Source: Zhengitettix transpicula
Lineage: Eukaryota; Arthropoda; Insecta; Orthoptera; Tetrigidae
Reading direction: 5' to 3'
DNA: 64,000 nt
Assembly: GCA_037074705.1 (NCBI GenBank)
Contig: JAYJMR010000015.1
Coordinates: 248,001-312,000, forward strand
This document shows positions 26,398-42,300 of the stretch, piece by piece. How positions within the stretch are numbered: position 1 is the first letter of the stretch; each line of letters opens with the position of its first letter. A program made the position numbers and the translations under genes. A model generated the notes under the pieces. That model saw only the letters and a list, made by a program, of their open reading frames with translations. It had not been told where the DNA came from and did no database searches.

Positions 26398-28183
26398 GAA
26401 TTCTGATTTTATAGCAAATTAAAACAGTTTCGCTACATTAGGACGATTTTTTTGAGACAAATTAAATTAATTTTCAACGTCTAACTGATGAATAACAAAA
26501 ATATTTACCGTATTGTTGCGTGTAAATTTATGTGATTCAAAATATATCGATATCTTGTACACTGTTAAATATCTAACAGATATCTCGATAATACAGTACT
26601 GATTCTGCATATAAATTGTGATTCGGCTATTTGTAACCTCTATTCTTGGAGTATCGTCATAATTACGCATTACATCGCAAAACAGTAGAGATATATAAAA
26701 AAAAACATACTTTATTTTATTCAAAATTACATTTGAAACAAACATTCCGAGCATTTTAGCCACATCATACGATTACTTTTTAAGAAAATGGCTCTACTTC
26801 TATTTCCGATAAAGAAATATATTACGAAAAGTTTTATTCGTATCAGAATTCTGATTTCATAACAAATTTAAACAGTTTCGCTACATTAGGACGATTTTTT
26901 TGAGACAATTTAAAATATTTTTCAACGTCTAAGTGATGAATAACAAAAATTTACCGTATTGTTCTGTGTAAATTTATGTGATTCATAATATATTGATATC
27001 TTGTACACTGTTAACATATCTAACAGATATCTCGTTAATAAAGTACAGATTCTGCATGTACATTGCGATTCGGCTATTTGTAACCTCTATGCTTAGAGTA
27101 GCGTAACAATTACGCATTACATCGCAAAACAGTAGAGATATCTAAAAAAAACTAACTTTATTTTATTCAAAATTACATTTTAACAAACATTTCGAGCTTT
27201 TCAGCCACACCATAGGAATACTTTTTAAGAAAATGGCTCTACTTCTATTACCGATAAAGAAAAATATTTCGATAAGTTTTATACGTATCAGAATTCTGAT
27301 TTCATAACAAATTTAAACAGTTTCGCTACATTTGGACGATTTTTTTAAAAAATTTAAAATATTTTTCAATGTCTAACTGATGAGTAATAAAAATATTTAC
27401 CGTATTGTTCAGTGTAAATTTATGTGATGCAAAATATATCGATATCTTGTACACTGTTAAAATATCTAACTGATATCTCGCTAATACAGTACAGATTCTG
27501 CATATACATTGTGATTCGGCTTGTTGTAACCTCTATTCTTGGAGTATCGTCAGAATTACGCATTACATCGCAAAACAGTAGAGACATATAAAAAAAACAT
27601 ACTTTATTTTATTCAAAATTACATTTGAAACGAACATTCCGAGCTTTTTAGCCACATCATACAAATACTTTTTAAGAAAGTGGCTCTACTTCTAATCCTG
27701 AAAAAGAGAAATATTTCGAAAAATTTTATTCGTATTAGAATTCTGATTTCATAAAAAATTTACGCATTTCAATTACAATAAGACGAATTTATTGTGAAAA
27801 CTTTAAATATTTTTTAACTTCTTACTGATGAATACCAAAATTATTTAGCGTATTGTTCTGTGTAAATTTATGTGATTCAAAATATATTGATATCTTGTAC
27901 ACTGTTAAATATCTAACAGATATCTCGCTAATAAAGTACAGATTCTGTTTATACATTGCGATTCGGCTATTTGTAACCTCTATGCTAAGGGTAGCGTAAC
28001 AATTACGCATTACATCGCAAAACAGTAGAGATATCTAAAAAAACATACTTTATTTTATTCAAAATTACATTTTAAACGAACATTTCGAGCTTTTCAGCAA
28101 CATCATACGAATACTTTTTAAGAAAATGGCTCTACTTCTATTTCCGATAAAGAAATATATTACGAAAAGTTTTATTCGTATCA
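26398..28183 (+). repeat. 4-monomer higher-order repeat, copy 1 (1786 bp)
   Basis: Order is L5 with 'gattttatagcaaatt' (26398), L3/A chimera (26846), L4 with 'cataggaatac' before it and 'ttcgataagttttatacg' (27291), and A with 'tttcaattacaataag' (27738). The identity begins slightly upstream, near 26295. Copies 2 and 3 follow at exactly 1786 bp with a handful of differences. Confidence 0.9.
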
Positions 28184-29969
28184 GAATTCTGATTTTATAG
28201 CAAATTAAAACAGTTTCGCTACATTAGGACGATTTTTTTGAGACAAATTAAATTAATTTTCAACGTCTAACTGATGAATAACAAAAATATTTACCGTATT
28301 GTTGCGTGTAAATTTATGTGATTCAAAATATATCGATATCTTGTACACTGTTAAATATCTAACAGATATCTCGATAATACAGTACTGATTCTGCATATAA
28401 ATTGTGATTCGGCTATTTGTAACCTCTATTCTTGGAGTATCGTCATAATTACGCATTACATCGCAAAACAGTAGAGATATATAAAAAAAAACATACTTTA
28501 TTTTATTCAAAATTACATTTGAAACAAACATTCCGAGCATTTTAGCCACATCATACGATTACTTTTTAAGAAAATGGCTCTACTTCTATTTCCGATAAAG
28601 AAATATATTACGAAAAGTTTTATTCGTATCAGAATTCTGATTTCATAACAAATTTAAACAGTTTCGCTACATTAGGACGATTTTTTTGAGACAATTTAAA
28701 ATATTTTTCAACGTCTAAGTGATGAATAACAAAAATTTACCGTATTGTTCTGTGTAAATTTATGTGATTCATAATATATTGATATCTTGTACACTGTTAA
28801 CATATCTAACAGATATCTCGTTAATAAAGTACAGATTCTGCATGTACATTGCGATTCGGCTATTTGTAACCTCTATGCTTAGAGTAGCGTAACAATTACG
28901 CATTACATCGCAAAACAGTAGAGATATCTAAAAAAAACTAACTTTATTTTATTCAAAATTACATTTTAACAAACATTTCGAGCTTTTCAGCCACACCATA
29001 GGAATACTTTTTAAGAAAATGGCTCTACTTCTATTACCGATAAAGAAAAATATTTCGATAAGTTTTATACGTATCAGAATTCTGATTTCATAACAAATTT
29101 AAACAGTTTCGCTACATTTGGACGATTTTTTTAAAAAATTTAAAATATTTTTCAATGTCTAACTGATGAGTAATAAAAATATTTACCGTATTGTTCAGTG
29201 TAAATTTATGTGATGCAAAATATATCGATATCTTGTACACTGTTAAAATATCTAACTGATATCTCGCTAATACAGTACAGATTCTGCATATACATTGTGA
29301 TTCGGCTTGTTGTAACCTCTATTCTTGGAGTATCGTCAGAATTACGCATTACATCGCAAAACAGTAGAGACATATAAAAAAAACATACTTTATTTTATTC
29401 AAAATTACATTTGAAACGAACATTCCGAGCTTTTTAGCCACATCATACAAATACTTTTTAAGAAAGTGGCTCTACTTCTAATCCTGAAAAAGAGAAATAT
29501 TTCGAAAAATTTTATTCGTATTAGAATTCTGATTTCATAAAAAATTTACGCATTTCAATTACAATAAGACGAATTTATTGTGAAAACTTTAAATATTTTT
29601 TAACTTCTTACTGATGAATACCAAAATTATTTAGCGTATTGTTCTGTGTAAATTTATGTGATTCAAAATATATTGATATCTTGTACACTGTTAAATATCT
29701 AACAGATATCTCGCTAATAAAGTACAGATTCTGTTTATACATTGCGATTCGGCTATTTGTAACCTCTATGCTAAGGGTAGCGTAACAATTACGCATTACA
29801 TCGCAAAACAGTAGAGATATCTAAAAAAACATACTTTATTTTATTCAAAATTACATTTTAAACGAACATTTCGAGCTTTTCAGCAACATCATACGAATAC
29901 TTTTTAAGAAAATGGCTCTACTTCTATTTCCGATAAAGAAATATATTACGAAAAGTTTTATTCGTATCA
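28184..29969 (+). repeat. 4-monomer higher-order repeat, copy 2 (1786 bp)
   Basis: Monomers start at 28184, 28632, 29077 and 29524. All copy 1 markers are present, including 'cacaccataggaatac' and 'aaactaactttatttt'. I saw almost no differences from copy 1 apart from poly-A length. The near identity indicates recent amplification. Confidence 0.9.
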
Positions 29970-31756
29970 GAATTCTGATTTTATAGCAAATTAAAACAGT
30001 TTCGCTACATTAGGACGATTTTTTTGAGACAAATTAAATTAATTTTCAACGTCTAACTGATGAATAACAAAAATATTTACCGTATTGTTGCGTGTAAATT
30101 TATGTGATTCAAAATATATCGATATCTTGTACACTGTTAAATATCTAACAGATATCTCGATAATACAGTACTGATTCTGCATATAAATTGTGATTCGGCT
30201 ATTTGTAACCTCTATTCTTGGAGTATCGTCATAATTACGCATTACATCGCAAAACAGTAGAGATATATAAAAAAAAACATACTTTATTTTATTCAAAATT
30301 ACATTTGAAACAAACATTCCGAGCATTTTAGCCACATCATACGATTACTTTTTAAGAAAATGGCTCTACTTCTATTTCCGATAAAGAAATATATTACGAA
30401 AAGTTTTATTCGTATCAGAATTCTGATTTCATAACAAATTTAAACAGTTTCGCTACATTAGGACGATTTTTTTGAGACAATTTAAAATATTTTTCAACGT
30501 CTAAGTGATGAATAACAAAAATTTACCGTATTGTTCTGTGTAAATTTATGTGATTCATAATATATTGATATCTTGTACACTGTTAACATATCTAACAGAT
30601 ATCTCGTTAATAAAGTACAGATTCTGCATGTACATTGCGATTCGGCTATTTGTAACCTCTATGCTTAGAGTAGCGTAACAATTACGCATTACATCGCAAA
30701 ACAGTAGAGATATCTAAAAAAAACTAACTTTATTTTATTCAAAATTACATTTTAACAAACATTTCGAGCTTTTCAGCCACACCATAGGAATACTTTTTAA
30801 GAAAATGGCTCTACTTCTATTACCGATAAAGAAAAATATTTCGATAAGTTTTATACGTATCAGAATTCTGATTTCATAACAAATTTAAACAGTTTCGCTA
30901 CATTTGGACGATTTTTTTAAAAAATTTAAAATATTTTTAAATGTCTAACTGATGAGTAATAAAAATATTTACCGTATTGTTCAGTGTAAATTTATGTGAT
31001 GCAAAATATATCGATATCTTGTACACTGTTAAAATATCTAACTGATATCTCGCTAATACAGTACAGATTCTGCATATACATTGTGATTCGGCTTGTTGTA
31101 ACCTCTATTCTTGGAGTATCGTCAGAATTACGCATTACATCGCAAAACAGTAGAGACATATAAAAAAAACATACTTTATTTTATTCAAAATTACATTTGA
31201 AACGAACATTCCGAGCTTTTTAGCCACATCATACAAATACTTTTTAAGAAAGTGGCTCTACTTCTAATCCTGAAAAAGAGAAATATTTCGAAAAATTTTA
31301 TTCGTATTAGAATTCTGATTTCATAAAAAATTTACGCATTTCAATTACAATAAGACGAATTTATTGTGAAAACTTTAAATATTTTTGAACTTCTTACTGA
31401 TGAATACCAAAATTATTTAGCGTATTGTTCTGTGTAAATTTATGTGATTCAAAATATATTGATATCTTGTACACTGTTAAATATCTAACAGATATCTCGC
31501 TAATAAAGTACAGATTCTGTTTATACATTGCGATTCGGCTATTTGTAACCTCTATGCTAAGGGTAGCGTAACAATTACGCATTACATCGCAAAACAGTAG
31601 AGATATCTAAAAAAAACATACTTTATTTTATTCAAAATTACATTTTAAACGAACATTTCGAGCTTTTCAGCAACATCATACGAATACTTTTTAAGAAAAT
31701 GGCTCTACTTCTATTTCCGATAAAGAAATATATTACGAAAAGTTTTATTCGTATCA
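29970..31756 (+). repeat. 4-monomer higher-order repeat, copy 3 (1787 bp)
   Basis: Monomers start at 29970, 30418, 30863 and 31310. Noticed differences from copies 1 and 2 are 'atttttaaatgtc' near 30935 (others 'atttttcaatgtc'), 'atttttgaacttc' near 31381 (others 'attttttaacttc'), and one extra A in the last poly-A tract. After 31757 the next L5 monomer lacks the 'ttatagcaaatt' marker, so the block ends there. Confidence 0.9.
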
Positions 31757-34700
31757 GAATTCTGATTTCATAACAAATTTAAACAGTTTCGCTACATTAG
31801 GACGATTTTTTTGAGACAAATTAAATTAATTTTCAACGTCTTACTGATGAATAACAAAAATATTTACCGTATTGTTGCGTGTAAATTTATGTGATTCAAA
31901 ATATATCGATATCTTGTACACTGTTAAATATCTAACAGATATCTCGATAATACAGTACTGATTCTGCATATAAATTGTGATTCGGCTATTTGTAACCTCT
32001 ATTCTTGGAGTATCGTCATAATTACGCATTACATCGCAAAACAGTAGAGATATATAAAAAAAACATACTTTATTTTATTCAAAATTACGTTTGAAACCAA
32101 CATTCCGAGCTTTTTAGCCACATCATACAAATACTTTTTAAGAAAATGGCTCTACTTCTAATCCTGAAAAAGATAAATATTTCGAAAAGTTTTATTCGTA
32201 TTAGAATTCTGATTTCATAAAAAATTTACGCATTTCAATTACAATAAGACGAATTTATTGTGAAAACTTTAAATATTTTTGAACTTCTTACTGATGAATA
32301 CCAAAATTATTTAGCGTATTGTTCTGTGTAAATTTATGTGATTCAAAATATATTAATATCTTGTACACTGTTAACATATCTAACAGATATCTCGCTAATA
32401 AAGTACAGATTCTGTTTATACATTGCGATTCGGCTATTTGTAACCTCTATGCTAAGGGTAGCGTAACAATTACGCATTACATCGCAAAACAGTAGAGATA
32501 TCTAAAAAAAACATACTTTATTTTATTCAAAATTACATTTTAAACGAACATTTCGAGCTTTTCAGCAACATCATACGAATACTTTTTAAGAAAATGGCTC
32601 TACTTCTATTTCCGATAAAGAAATATATTACGAAAAGTTTTATTCGTATCAGAATTCTGATTTCATAACAAATTTAAACAGTTTCGCTACATTAGGACGA
32701 TTTTTTTGAGACAAATTAAATTAATTTTCAACGTCTTACTGATGAATAACAAAAATATTTACCGTATTGTTGCGTGTAAATTTATGTGATTCAAAATATA
32801 TCGATATCTTGTACACTGTTAAATATCTAACAGATATCTCGATAATACAGTACTGATTCTGCATATAAATTGTGATTCGGCTATTTGTAACCTCTATTCT
32901 TGGAGTATCGTCATAATTACGCATTACATCGCAAAACAGTAGAGATATATAAAAAAAACATACGTTATTTTATTCAAAATTACGTTTGAAACAAACATTC
33001 CGAGCATTTTAGCCACATCATACGATTACTTTTTAAGAAAATGGCTCTACTTCTAATCCTGAAAAAGAGAAATATTTCGAAAAGTTTTATTCGTATTAGA
33101 ATTCTGATTTCATAAAAAATTTACGCATTTCCATTACATTAAGACGAATTTATTGTGAAAACTTTAAATATTTTTGAACTTCTTAATGATGAATACCAAA
33201 TTTATTTAGCGTATTGTTCTGTGTAAATTTATGTGATTCATAATATATTGATATCTTGTACACTGTTAACATATCTAACAGATATCTCGCTAATAAAGTA
33301 CAGATTCTGTTTATACATTGCGATTCGGCTATTTGTAACCTCTATGCTAAGGGTAGCGTAACAATTACGCATTACATCGCAAAACAGTAGAGATATCTAA
33401 AAAAAACTTACTTTATTTTATTCAAAATTACATTTTAAACGAACATTTCGAGCTTTTCAGCAACATCATACGAATACTTTTTAAGAAAATGGCTCTACTT
33501 CTATTTCCGATAAAGAAATATATTACGAAAAGTTTTATTCGTATCAGAATTCTGATTTCATAACAAATTTAAACAGTTTCGCTACATTAGGACGATTTTT
33601 TTGAGACAAATTAAATTAATTTTCAACGTCTTACTGATGAATAACAAAAATATTTACCGTATTGTTGCGTGTAAATTTATGTGATTCAAAATATATCGAT
33701 ATCTTGTACACTGTTAAATATCTAACAGATATCTCGATAATACAGTACTGATTCTGCATATAAATTGTGATTCGGCTATTTGTAACCTCTATTCTTGGAG
33801 TATCGTCATAATTACGCATTACATCGCAAAACAGTAGAGATATATAAAAAAAACATACTTTATTTTATTCAAAATTACATTTGAAACAAACATTTCGAGC
33901 TTTTCAGCCACATCATAGGAATACTTTTTAAGAAAATGGCTCTACTTCTATTACCGATAAAGAAAAATATTTCGATAAGTTTTATACGTATCAGAATTCT
34001 GATTTCATAACAAATTTAAACAGTTTCGCTACATTTGGACGATTTTTTTAAAAAATTTAAAATATTTTTCAATGTCTAACTGATGAGTAATAAAAATATT
34101 TACCGTATTGTTCAGTGTAAATTTATGTGATGCAAAATATATCGATATCTTGTACACTGTTAAAATATCTAACTGATATCTCGCTAATACAGTACAGATT
34201 CTGCATATACATTGTGATTCGGCTTGTTGTAACCTCTATTCTTGGAGTATCGTCAGAATTACGCATTACATCGCAAAACAGTAGAGACATATAAAAAAAA
34301 CATACTTTATTTTATTCAAAATTACATTTTAAACGAACATTTCGAGCTTTTCAGCAACATCATACGAATACTTTTTAAGAAAATGGCCCTACTTCTATTT
34401 CCGATAAAGAAATATATTACGAAAAGTTTTATTCGTATCAGAATTCTGATTTCATAACAAATTTAAACAGTTTCGCTACATTAGGACGATTTTTTTGAGA
34501 CAAATTAAATTAATTTTCAACGTCTTACTGATGAATAACAAAAATATTTACCGTATTGTTGCGTGTAAATTTATGTGATTCAAAATATATCGATATCTTG
34601 TACACTGTTAAATATCTAACAGATATCTCGATAATACAGTACTGATTCTGCATATAAATTGTGATTCGGCTATTTGTAACCTCTATTCTTGGAGTATCAT

Positions 34701-37700
34701 CATAATTACGCATTACATCGCAAAACAGTAGAGATATATAAAAAAAACATACTTTATTTTATTCAAAATTACATTTGAAACAAACATTCCGAGCATTTTA
34801 GCCACATCATACGATTACTTTTTAAGAAAATGGCTCTACTTCTAATCCTGAAAAAGAGAAATATTTCGAAAAGTTTTATTCGTATTAGAATTCTGATTTC
34901 ATAAAAAATTTACGCATTTCCATTACATTAAGACGAATTTATTGTGAAAACTTTAAATATTTTTGAACTTCTTACTGATGAATACCAAATTTATTTAGCG
35001 TATTGTTCTGTGTAAATTTATGTGATTCATAATATATTGATATCTTGTACACTGTTAACATATTTAACAGATATCTCGCTAATAAAGTACAGATTCTGTT
35101 TATGCATTGCGATTCGGCTATTTGTAACCTCTATGCTAAGGGTAGCGTAACAATTACGCATTACATCGCAAAACAGTAGAGATATCTAAAAAAAACATAC
35201 TTTATTTTATTCAAAATTACATTTTAAACGAACATTTCGAGCTTTTCAGCAACATCATACGAATACTTTTTAAGAAAATGGCTCTACTTCTATTTCCGAT
35301 AAAGAAATATATTACGAAAAGTTTTATTCGTATCAGAATTCTGATTTCATAACAAATTTAAACAGTTTCGCTACATTAGGTCGATTTTTTTGAGACAATT
35401 TAAAATATTTTTCAACGTCTAAGTGATGAATAACAAAAATTTACCGTATTGTTCCGTGTAAATTTACGTGATGCAAAATATATCGATATCTTGTACACTG
35501 TTAAAATATCTAACTGATATCTCGCTAATACAGTACAGATTCTGCATATACATTGTGATTCGGCTTGTTGTAACCTCTATTCTTGGAGTATCGTCAGAAA
35601 TACGCATTACATCGCAAAACAGTTGAGACATATAAAAAAAACATACTTTATTTTATTCAAAATTACGTTTGAAACGAACATTCCGAGCTTTTTAGCCACA
35701 TCATACAAATACTTTTTAATAAAGTGGCTCTACTTCTAATCCTGAAAAAGAGAAATATTTCGTAAAATTTATTCGTATTAGAATTCTGATTTCATAAAAA
35801 ATTTACGCATTTCCATTACATTAAGACGAATTTATTGTGAAAACTTTAAATATTTTTGAACTTCTTAATGATGAATACCAAATTTATTTAGCGTATTGTT
35901 CTGTGTAAATTTATGTGATTCATAATATATTGATATCTTGTACACTGTTAACATATCTAACAGATATCTCGCTAATAAAGTACAGATTCTGTTTATACAT
36001 TGCGATTCGGCTATTTGTAACCTCTATGCTAAGGGTAGCGTAACAATTACGCATTACATCGCAAAACAGTAGAGATATCTAAAAAAAACATACTTTGTTT
36101 TATTCAAAATTACATTTTAAACGAACATTTCGAGCTTTTCAGCAACATCATACGAATACTTTTTAAGAAAATGGCTCTACTTCTATTTCCGATAAAGAAA
36201 TATATTACGAAAAGTTTTATTCGTATCATAATTCTGATTTCATAACAAATTTAAACAGTTTCGCTACATTAGGACGATTTTTTTGAGACAAATTAAATTA
36301 ATTTTCAACGTCTTACTGATGAATAACAAAAATATTTACCGTATTGTTGCGTGTAAATTTATGTGATTCAAAATATATCGATATCTTGTACACTGTTAAA
36401 TATCTAACAGATATCTCGATAATACAGTACTGATTCTGCATATAAATTGTGATTCGGCTATTTGTAACCTCTATTCTTGGAGTATCGTCATAATTACGCA
36501 TTACATCGCAAAACAGTAGAGATATATAAAAAAAACATACTTTATTTTATTCAAAATTACGTTTGAAACAAACATTCCGAGCATTTTAGCCACATCATAC
36601 GATTACTTTTTAAGAAAATGGCTCTACTTCTAATCCTGAAAAAGAGAAATATTTCGAAAAGTTTTATTCGTATTAGAATTCTGATTTCATAAAAAATTTA
36701 CGCATTTCCATTACATTAAGACGAATTTATTGTGAAAACTTTAAATATTTTTGAACTTCTTACTGATGAATCCAAAAATTATTTAGCGTATTGTTCTGTG
36801 TAAATTTATGTGATTCAAAATATATTGATATCTTGTACACTGTTAACATATATAACAGATATCTCGTTAATAAAGTACAGATTCTGCATATACATTGCGA
36901 TTCGGCTATTTGTAACCTCTATTCTTGGAGTATCGTCATAATTACGCATTACATCGCAAAACAGTAGAGATATATAAAAAAAACATACTTTATTTTATTC
37001 AAAATTACATTTGAAACAAACATTCCGAGCATTTTAGCCACATCATACGATTACTTTTTAAGAAAATGGCTCTACTTCTAATCCTGAAAAAGAGAAATAT
37101 TTCGAAAAGTTTTATTCGTATTAGAATTCTGATTTCATAAAAAATTTACGCATTTCCATTACATTAAGACGAATTTATTGTGAAAACTTTAAATATTTTT
37201 GAACTTCTTACTGATGAATACCAAATTTATTTAGCGTATTGTTCTGTGTAAATTTATGTGATTCATAATATATTGATATCTTGTACACTGTTAACATATT
37301 TAACAGATATCTCGCTAATAAAGTACAGATTCTGTTTATGCATTGCGATTCGGCTATCTGTAACCTCTATGCTAAGGGTAGCGTAACAATTACCAATTAC
37401 ATCGCAAAACAGTAGAGATATCTAAGAAAAACATACTTTATTTTATTCAAAATTACATTTGAAACGAACATTTCGAGCTTTTCAGCAACATCATACGAAT
37501 ACTTTTTAAGAAAATGGCTCTACTTCTATTACCGATAAAGAAAAATATTTCGAAAAGTTTTATACGTATCAGAATTCTGATTTCATAACAAATTTAAACA
37601 GTTTTGTTACATTTGGACGATTTTTTTAAAAAATTTAAAATATTTTTTAACGTCTAACTGATGAGTAATAAAAATATTTACCGTATTGTTCAGTGTAAAT

Positions 37701-39355
37701 TTATGTGATGCAAAATATATCGATATCTTGTACACTGTTAAAATATCTAAATGATATCTCGCTAATACAGTACAGATTCTGCATATACATTTTTATTCAG
37801 CTTGTTGTAACCTCTATTCTTGGAGTATCGTCATAATTACGCATTACATCGCAAAACAGTAGAGACATATAAAAAAAAAAAAATATTTTATTCAAAATTA
37901 CATTTGAAACCAACATTCCGAGCTTTTTAGCCACATCATACAAATACTTTTTAAGAAAATGGCTCTACTTCTAATCCTGAAAAAGATAAATATTTCGAAA
38001 AGTTTTATTCGTATTAGAATTCTGATTTCATAAAAAATTTACGCATTTCAATTACAATAAGACGAATTTATTGTGAAAACTTTAAATATTTTTGAACTTC
38101 TTACTGATGAATACCAAAATTATTTAGCGTATTGTTCTGTGTAAATTTATGTGATTCAAAATATATTAATATCTTGTACACTGTTAACATATCTAACAGA
38201 TATCTCGCTAATAAAGTACAGATTCTGTTTATACATTGCGATTCGGCTATTTGTAACCTCTATGCTAAGGGTAGCGTAACAATTACGCATTACATCGCAA
38301 AACAGTAGAGATATCTAAAAAAAACATACTTTATTTTATTCAAAATTACATTTTAAACGAACATTTCGAGCTTTTCAGCAACATCATACGAATACTTTTT
38401 AAGAAAATGGCTCTACTTCTATTTCCGATAAAGAAATATATTACGAAAAGTTTTATTCGTATCAGAATTCTGATTTCATAACAAATATAAACAGTTTCGC
38501 TACATTAGGACGATTTTTTTGAGACAAATTAAATTAATTTTCAACGTCTTACTGATGAATAACAAAAATATTTACCGTATTGTTGCGTGTAAATTTATGT
38601 GATTCAAAATATATCGATATCTTGTACACTGTTAAATATCTAACAGATATCTCGATAATACAGTACTGATTCTGCATATAAATTGTGATTCGGCTATTTG
38701 TAACCTCTATTCTTGGAGTATCGTCATAATTACGCATTACATCGCAAAACAGTAGAGATATATATAAAAAACATACTTTATTTTATTCAAAATTACATTT
38801 GAAACAAACATTTCGAGCTTTTCAGCCACATCATACGAATACTTTTTAAGAAAATGGCTCTACGTCTATTTCCGATAAAGAAATATATTACGAAAAGTTT
38901 TATTCGTATCAGAATTCTGATTTCATAACAAATTTAAACAGTTTCGCTACATTAGGTCGATTTTTTTGAGACAATTTAAAATATTTTTCAACGTCTAAGT
39001 GATGAATAACAAAAATTTACCGTATTGTTCCGTGTAAATTTACGTGATGCAAAATATATCGATATCTTGTACACTGTTAAAATATCTAACTGATATCTCG
39101 CTAATACAGTACAGATTCTGCATATACATTGTGATTCGGCTTGTTGTAACCTCTATTCTTGGAGTATCGTCAGAATTACGCATTACATCGCAAAACAGTA
39201 GAGACATATAAAAAAAAAAAATTATTTTATTCAAAATTACATTTGAAACCAACATTCCGAGCTTTTTAGCCACATCATACAAATACTTTTTAAGAAAATG
39301 GCTCTACTTCTAATCCTGAAAAAGAGAAATATTTCGAAAAGTTTTATTCGTATAA
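31757..39355 (+). repeat. Zone of one L5 monomer alternating with variable partners
   Basis: A near-constant L5 monomer ('e', marked by 'aacgtcttactgatg') starts at 31757, 32652, 33547, 34441, 36229 and 38465, and later at 41147, 43831, 46961 and 50091. Its partners vary: A at 32204, 33099, 34888; L4 at 33994 and 37572; L3 with 'taggtcgatt' at 35336 and 38912. Longer-range copies are visible: 32204 and 38017 share 'agataaatattt' and 'atattaatatc', 13 monomers apart; 34888 and 37124 share 'ctgtttatgcattg', 5 monomers apart. The monomer at 36229 has lost its EcoRI site (TAATTC). Confidence 0.8.
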
Positions 39356-42300
39356 GAATTCTGATTTCATAAAAAATTTACGCATTTCAATTACAATAAG
39401 ACGAATTTATTGTGAAAACTTTAAATATTTTTGAACTTCTTACTGATGAATACAAAAATTATTTAGCGTATTGTTCTGTGTAAATTTATGTGATTCAAAA
39501 TATATTGATATCTTGTACACTGTTAAATATCTAACAGATATCTCGATAATACAGTACTGATTCTGCATATAAATTGTGATTCGGCTATTTGTAACCTCTA
39601 TTCTTGGAGTATCGTCAGAATTACGCATTACATCGCAAAACAGTAGAGACATATTAAAAAAACATACTTTATTTTATTCAAAATTACATTTGAAACGAAC
39701 ATTAAGAGCTTTTTAGCCACATCATACAAATACTTTTTAAGAAAATGGCTCTACTTCTAATCCTGAAAAAGAGAAATATTTCGAAAAGTTTTATTCGTAT
39801 TAGAATTCTGATTTCATAAAAAATTTACGCATTTCCATTACATTAAGACGAATTTATTGTGAAAACTTTAAATATTTTTGAACTTCTACCTGATGAATAC
39901 CAAAATTATTTAGCGTATTGTTCTGTGTAAATTTATGTGATTCAAAATATATTGATATCTTGTACTCTGTTAACATATCTAACAGATATCTCGCTAATAA
40001 AGTACAGATTCTGTTTATACATTGCGATTCGGCTATTTGTAACCTCTATGCTAAGGGTAGCGTAACAATTACGCATTACATCGCAAAACAGTAGAGATAT
40101 CTAAAAAAAACATACTTTGTTTTATTCAAAATTACATTTTAAACGAACATTTCGAGCTTTTCAGCAACATCATACGAATACTTTTTAAGAAAATGGCTCT
40201 ACTTCTATTTCCGATAAAGAAATATATTACGAAAAGTTTTATTCGTATCAGAATTCTGATTTCATAACAAATTTAAACAGTTTCGCTACATTAGGACGAT
40301 TTTTTTGAGACAAATTAAATTAATTTTCAACGTCTAACTGACGAATAACAAAAATATTTACCGTATTGTTGCGTGTAAATTTATGTGATTCAAAATATAT
40401 CGATATCTTGTACACTGTTAACATATCTAACAGATATCTCGTTAATAAAGTACAGATTCTGCATGTACATTGCGATTCGGCTATTTGTAACCTCTATGCT
40501 TAGAGTAGCGTAACAATTACGCATTACATCGCAAAACAGTAGAGACATATAAAAAAAACATACTTTATTTTATTCAAAATTACATTTGAAACGAACATTC
40601 CGAGCTTTTTTGCCACATCATACAAATACTTTTTAAGAAAGTGGCTCTACTTCTAATCCTGAAAAAGAGAAATATTTCGAAAAGTTTTATTCGTATTAGA
40701 ATTCTGATTTCATAAAAAATTTACGCATTTCAATTACAATAAGACGAATTTATTGTGAAAACTTTAAATATTTTTGAACTTCTTACTGATGAATACCAAA
40801 ATTATTTACCGTATTGTTCTGTGTAAATTTATGTGATTCAAAATATATTGATATCTTGTACACTGTTAACATATCTAACAGATATCTCGCTAATAAAGTA
40901 CAGATTCAGTTTATACATTGCGATTCGGCTATTTGTAACCTCTATGCTAAGGGTAGCGTAACAATTACGCATTACATCGCAAAACAGTAGAGATATCTAA
41001 AAAAAACATACTTTATTTTATTCAAAATTACATTTTAAACGAACATTTCGAGCTTTTCAGCAACATCATACGAATACTTTTTAAGAAAATGGCTCTACTT
41101 CTATTTCCGATAAAGAAATATATTACGAAAAGTTTTATTCGTATCAGAATTCTGATTTCATAACAAATTTAAACAGTTTCGCTACATTAGGACGATTTTT
41201 TTGAGACAAATTAAATTAATTTTCAACGTCTTACTGATGAATAACAAAAATATTTACCGTATTGTTGCGTGTAAATTTATGTGATTCAAAATATATCGAT
41301 ATCTTGTACACTGTTAAATATCTAACAGATATCTCGATAATACAGTACTGATTCTGCATATAAATTGTGATTCGGCTATTTGTAACCTCTATTCTTGGAG
41401 TATCGTCATAATTACGCATTACATCGCAAAACTGTTAAGATATATAAAAAAACATACTTTATTTTATTCAAAATTACATTTGAAACAAACATTCCGAGCA
41501 TTTTAGCCACATCATACGATTACTTTTTAAGAAAATGGCTCTACTTCTAATCCTGAAAAAGAGAAATATTTCGAAAAGTTTTATTCGTATTAGAATTTTG
41601 ATTTCATAAAAAATTTACGCATTTCCATTACAATAAGACGAATTTATTGTGAAAACTTTAAATATTTTTGAACTTCTTACTGATGAATACAAAAATTATT
41701 TAGCGTATTGTTCTGTGTAAATTTATGTGATTCAAAATATATTGATATCTTGTACACTGTTAAATATCTAACAGATATCTCGATAATACAGTACTGATTC
41801 TGCATATAAATTGTGATTCGGCTATTTGTAACCTCTATTCTTGGAGTATCGTCAGAATTACGCATTACATCGCAAAACAGTAGAGACATATAAAAAAAAC
41901 ATACTTTATTTTATTCAAAATTACATTTGAAACGAACATTCCGAGCTTTTTAGCCACATCATACGAATACTTTTTAAGAAAATGGCTCTACTTCTAATCC
42001 TGAAAAAGAGAAATATTTCGAAAAGTTTTATTCGTATTAGAATTCTGATTTCATAAAAAATTTACGCATTTCCATTACATTAAGACGAATTTATTGTGAA
42101 AACTTTAAATATTTTTGAACTTCTACCTGATGAATACCAAAATTATTTAGCGTATTGTTCTGTGTAAATTTATGTGATTCAAAATATATTGATATCTTGT
42201 ACACTGTTAACATATCTAACAGATATCTCGCTAATAAAGTACAGATTCTGTTTATACATTGCGATTCGGCTATTTGTAACCTCTATGCTAAGGGTAGCGT

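Noticed and set aside
33631..33819. Minus-strand 62-codon reading frame (starts MRNYDDTPRI) repeated almost unchanged in many L5 monomers, with 67-, 70- and 98-codon relatives
   Set aside because: It covers only part of the satellite monomer, exists because the L5 one-base deletion keeps the frame open, and is truncated or shifted in most other monomers. Its repetition follows from homogenisation of the DNA. No domain, signal sequence or codon signal is visible.
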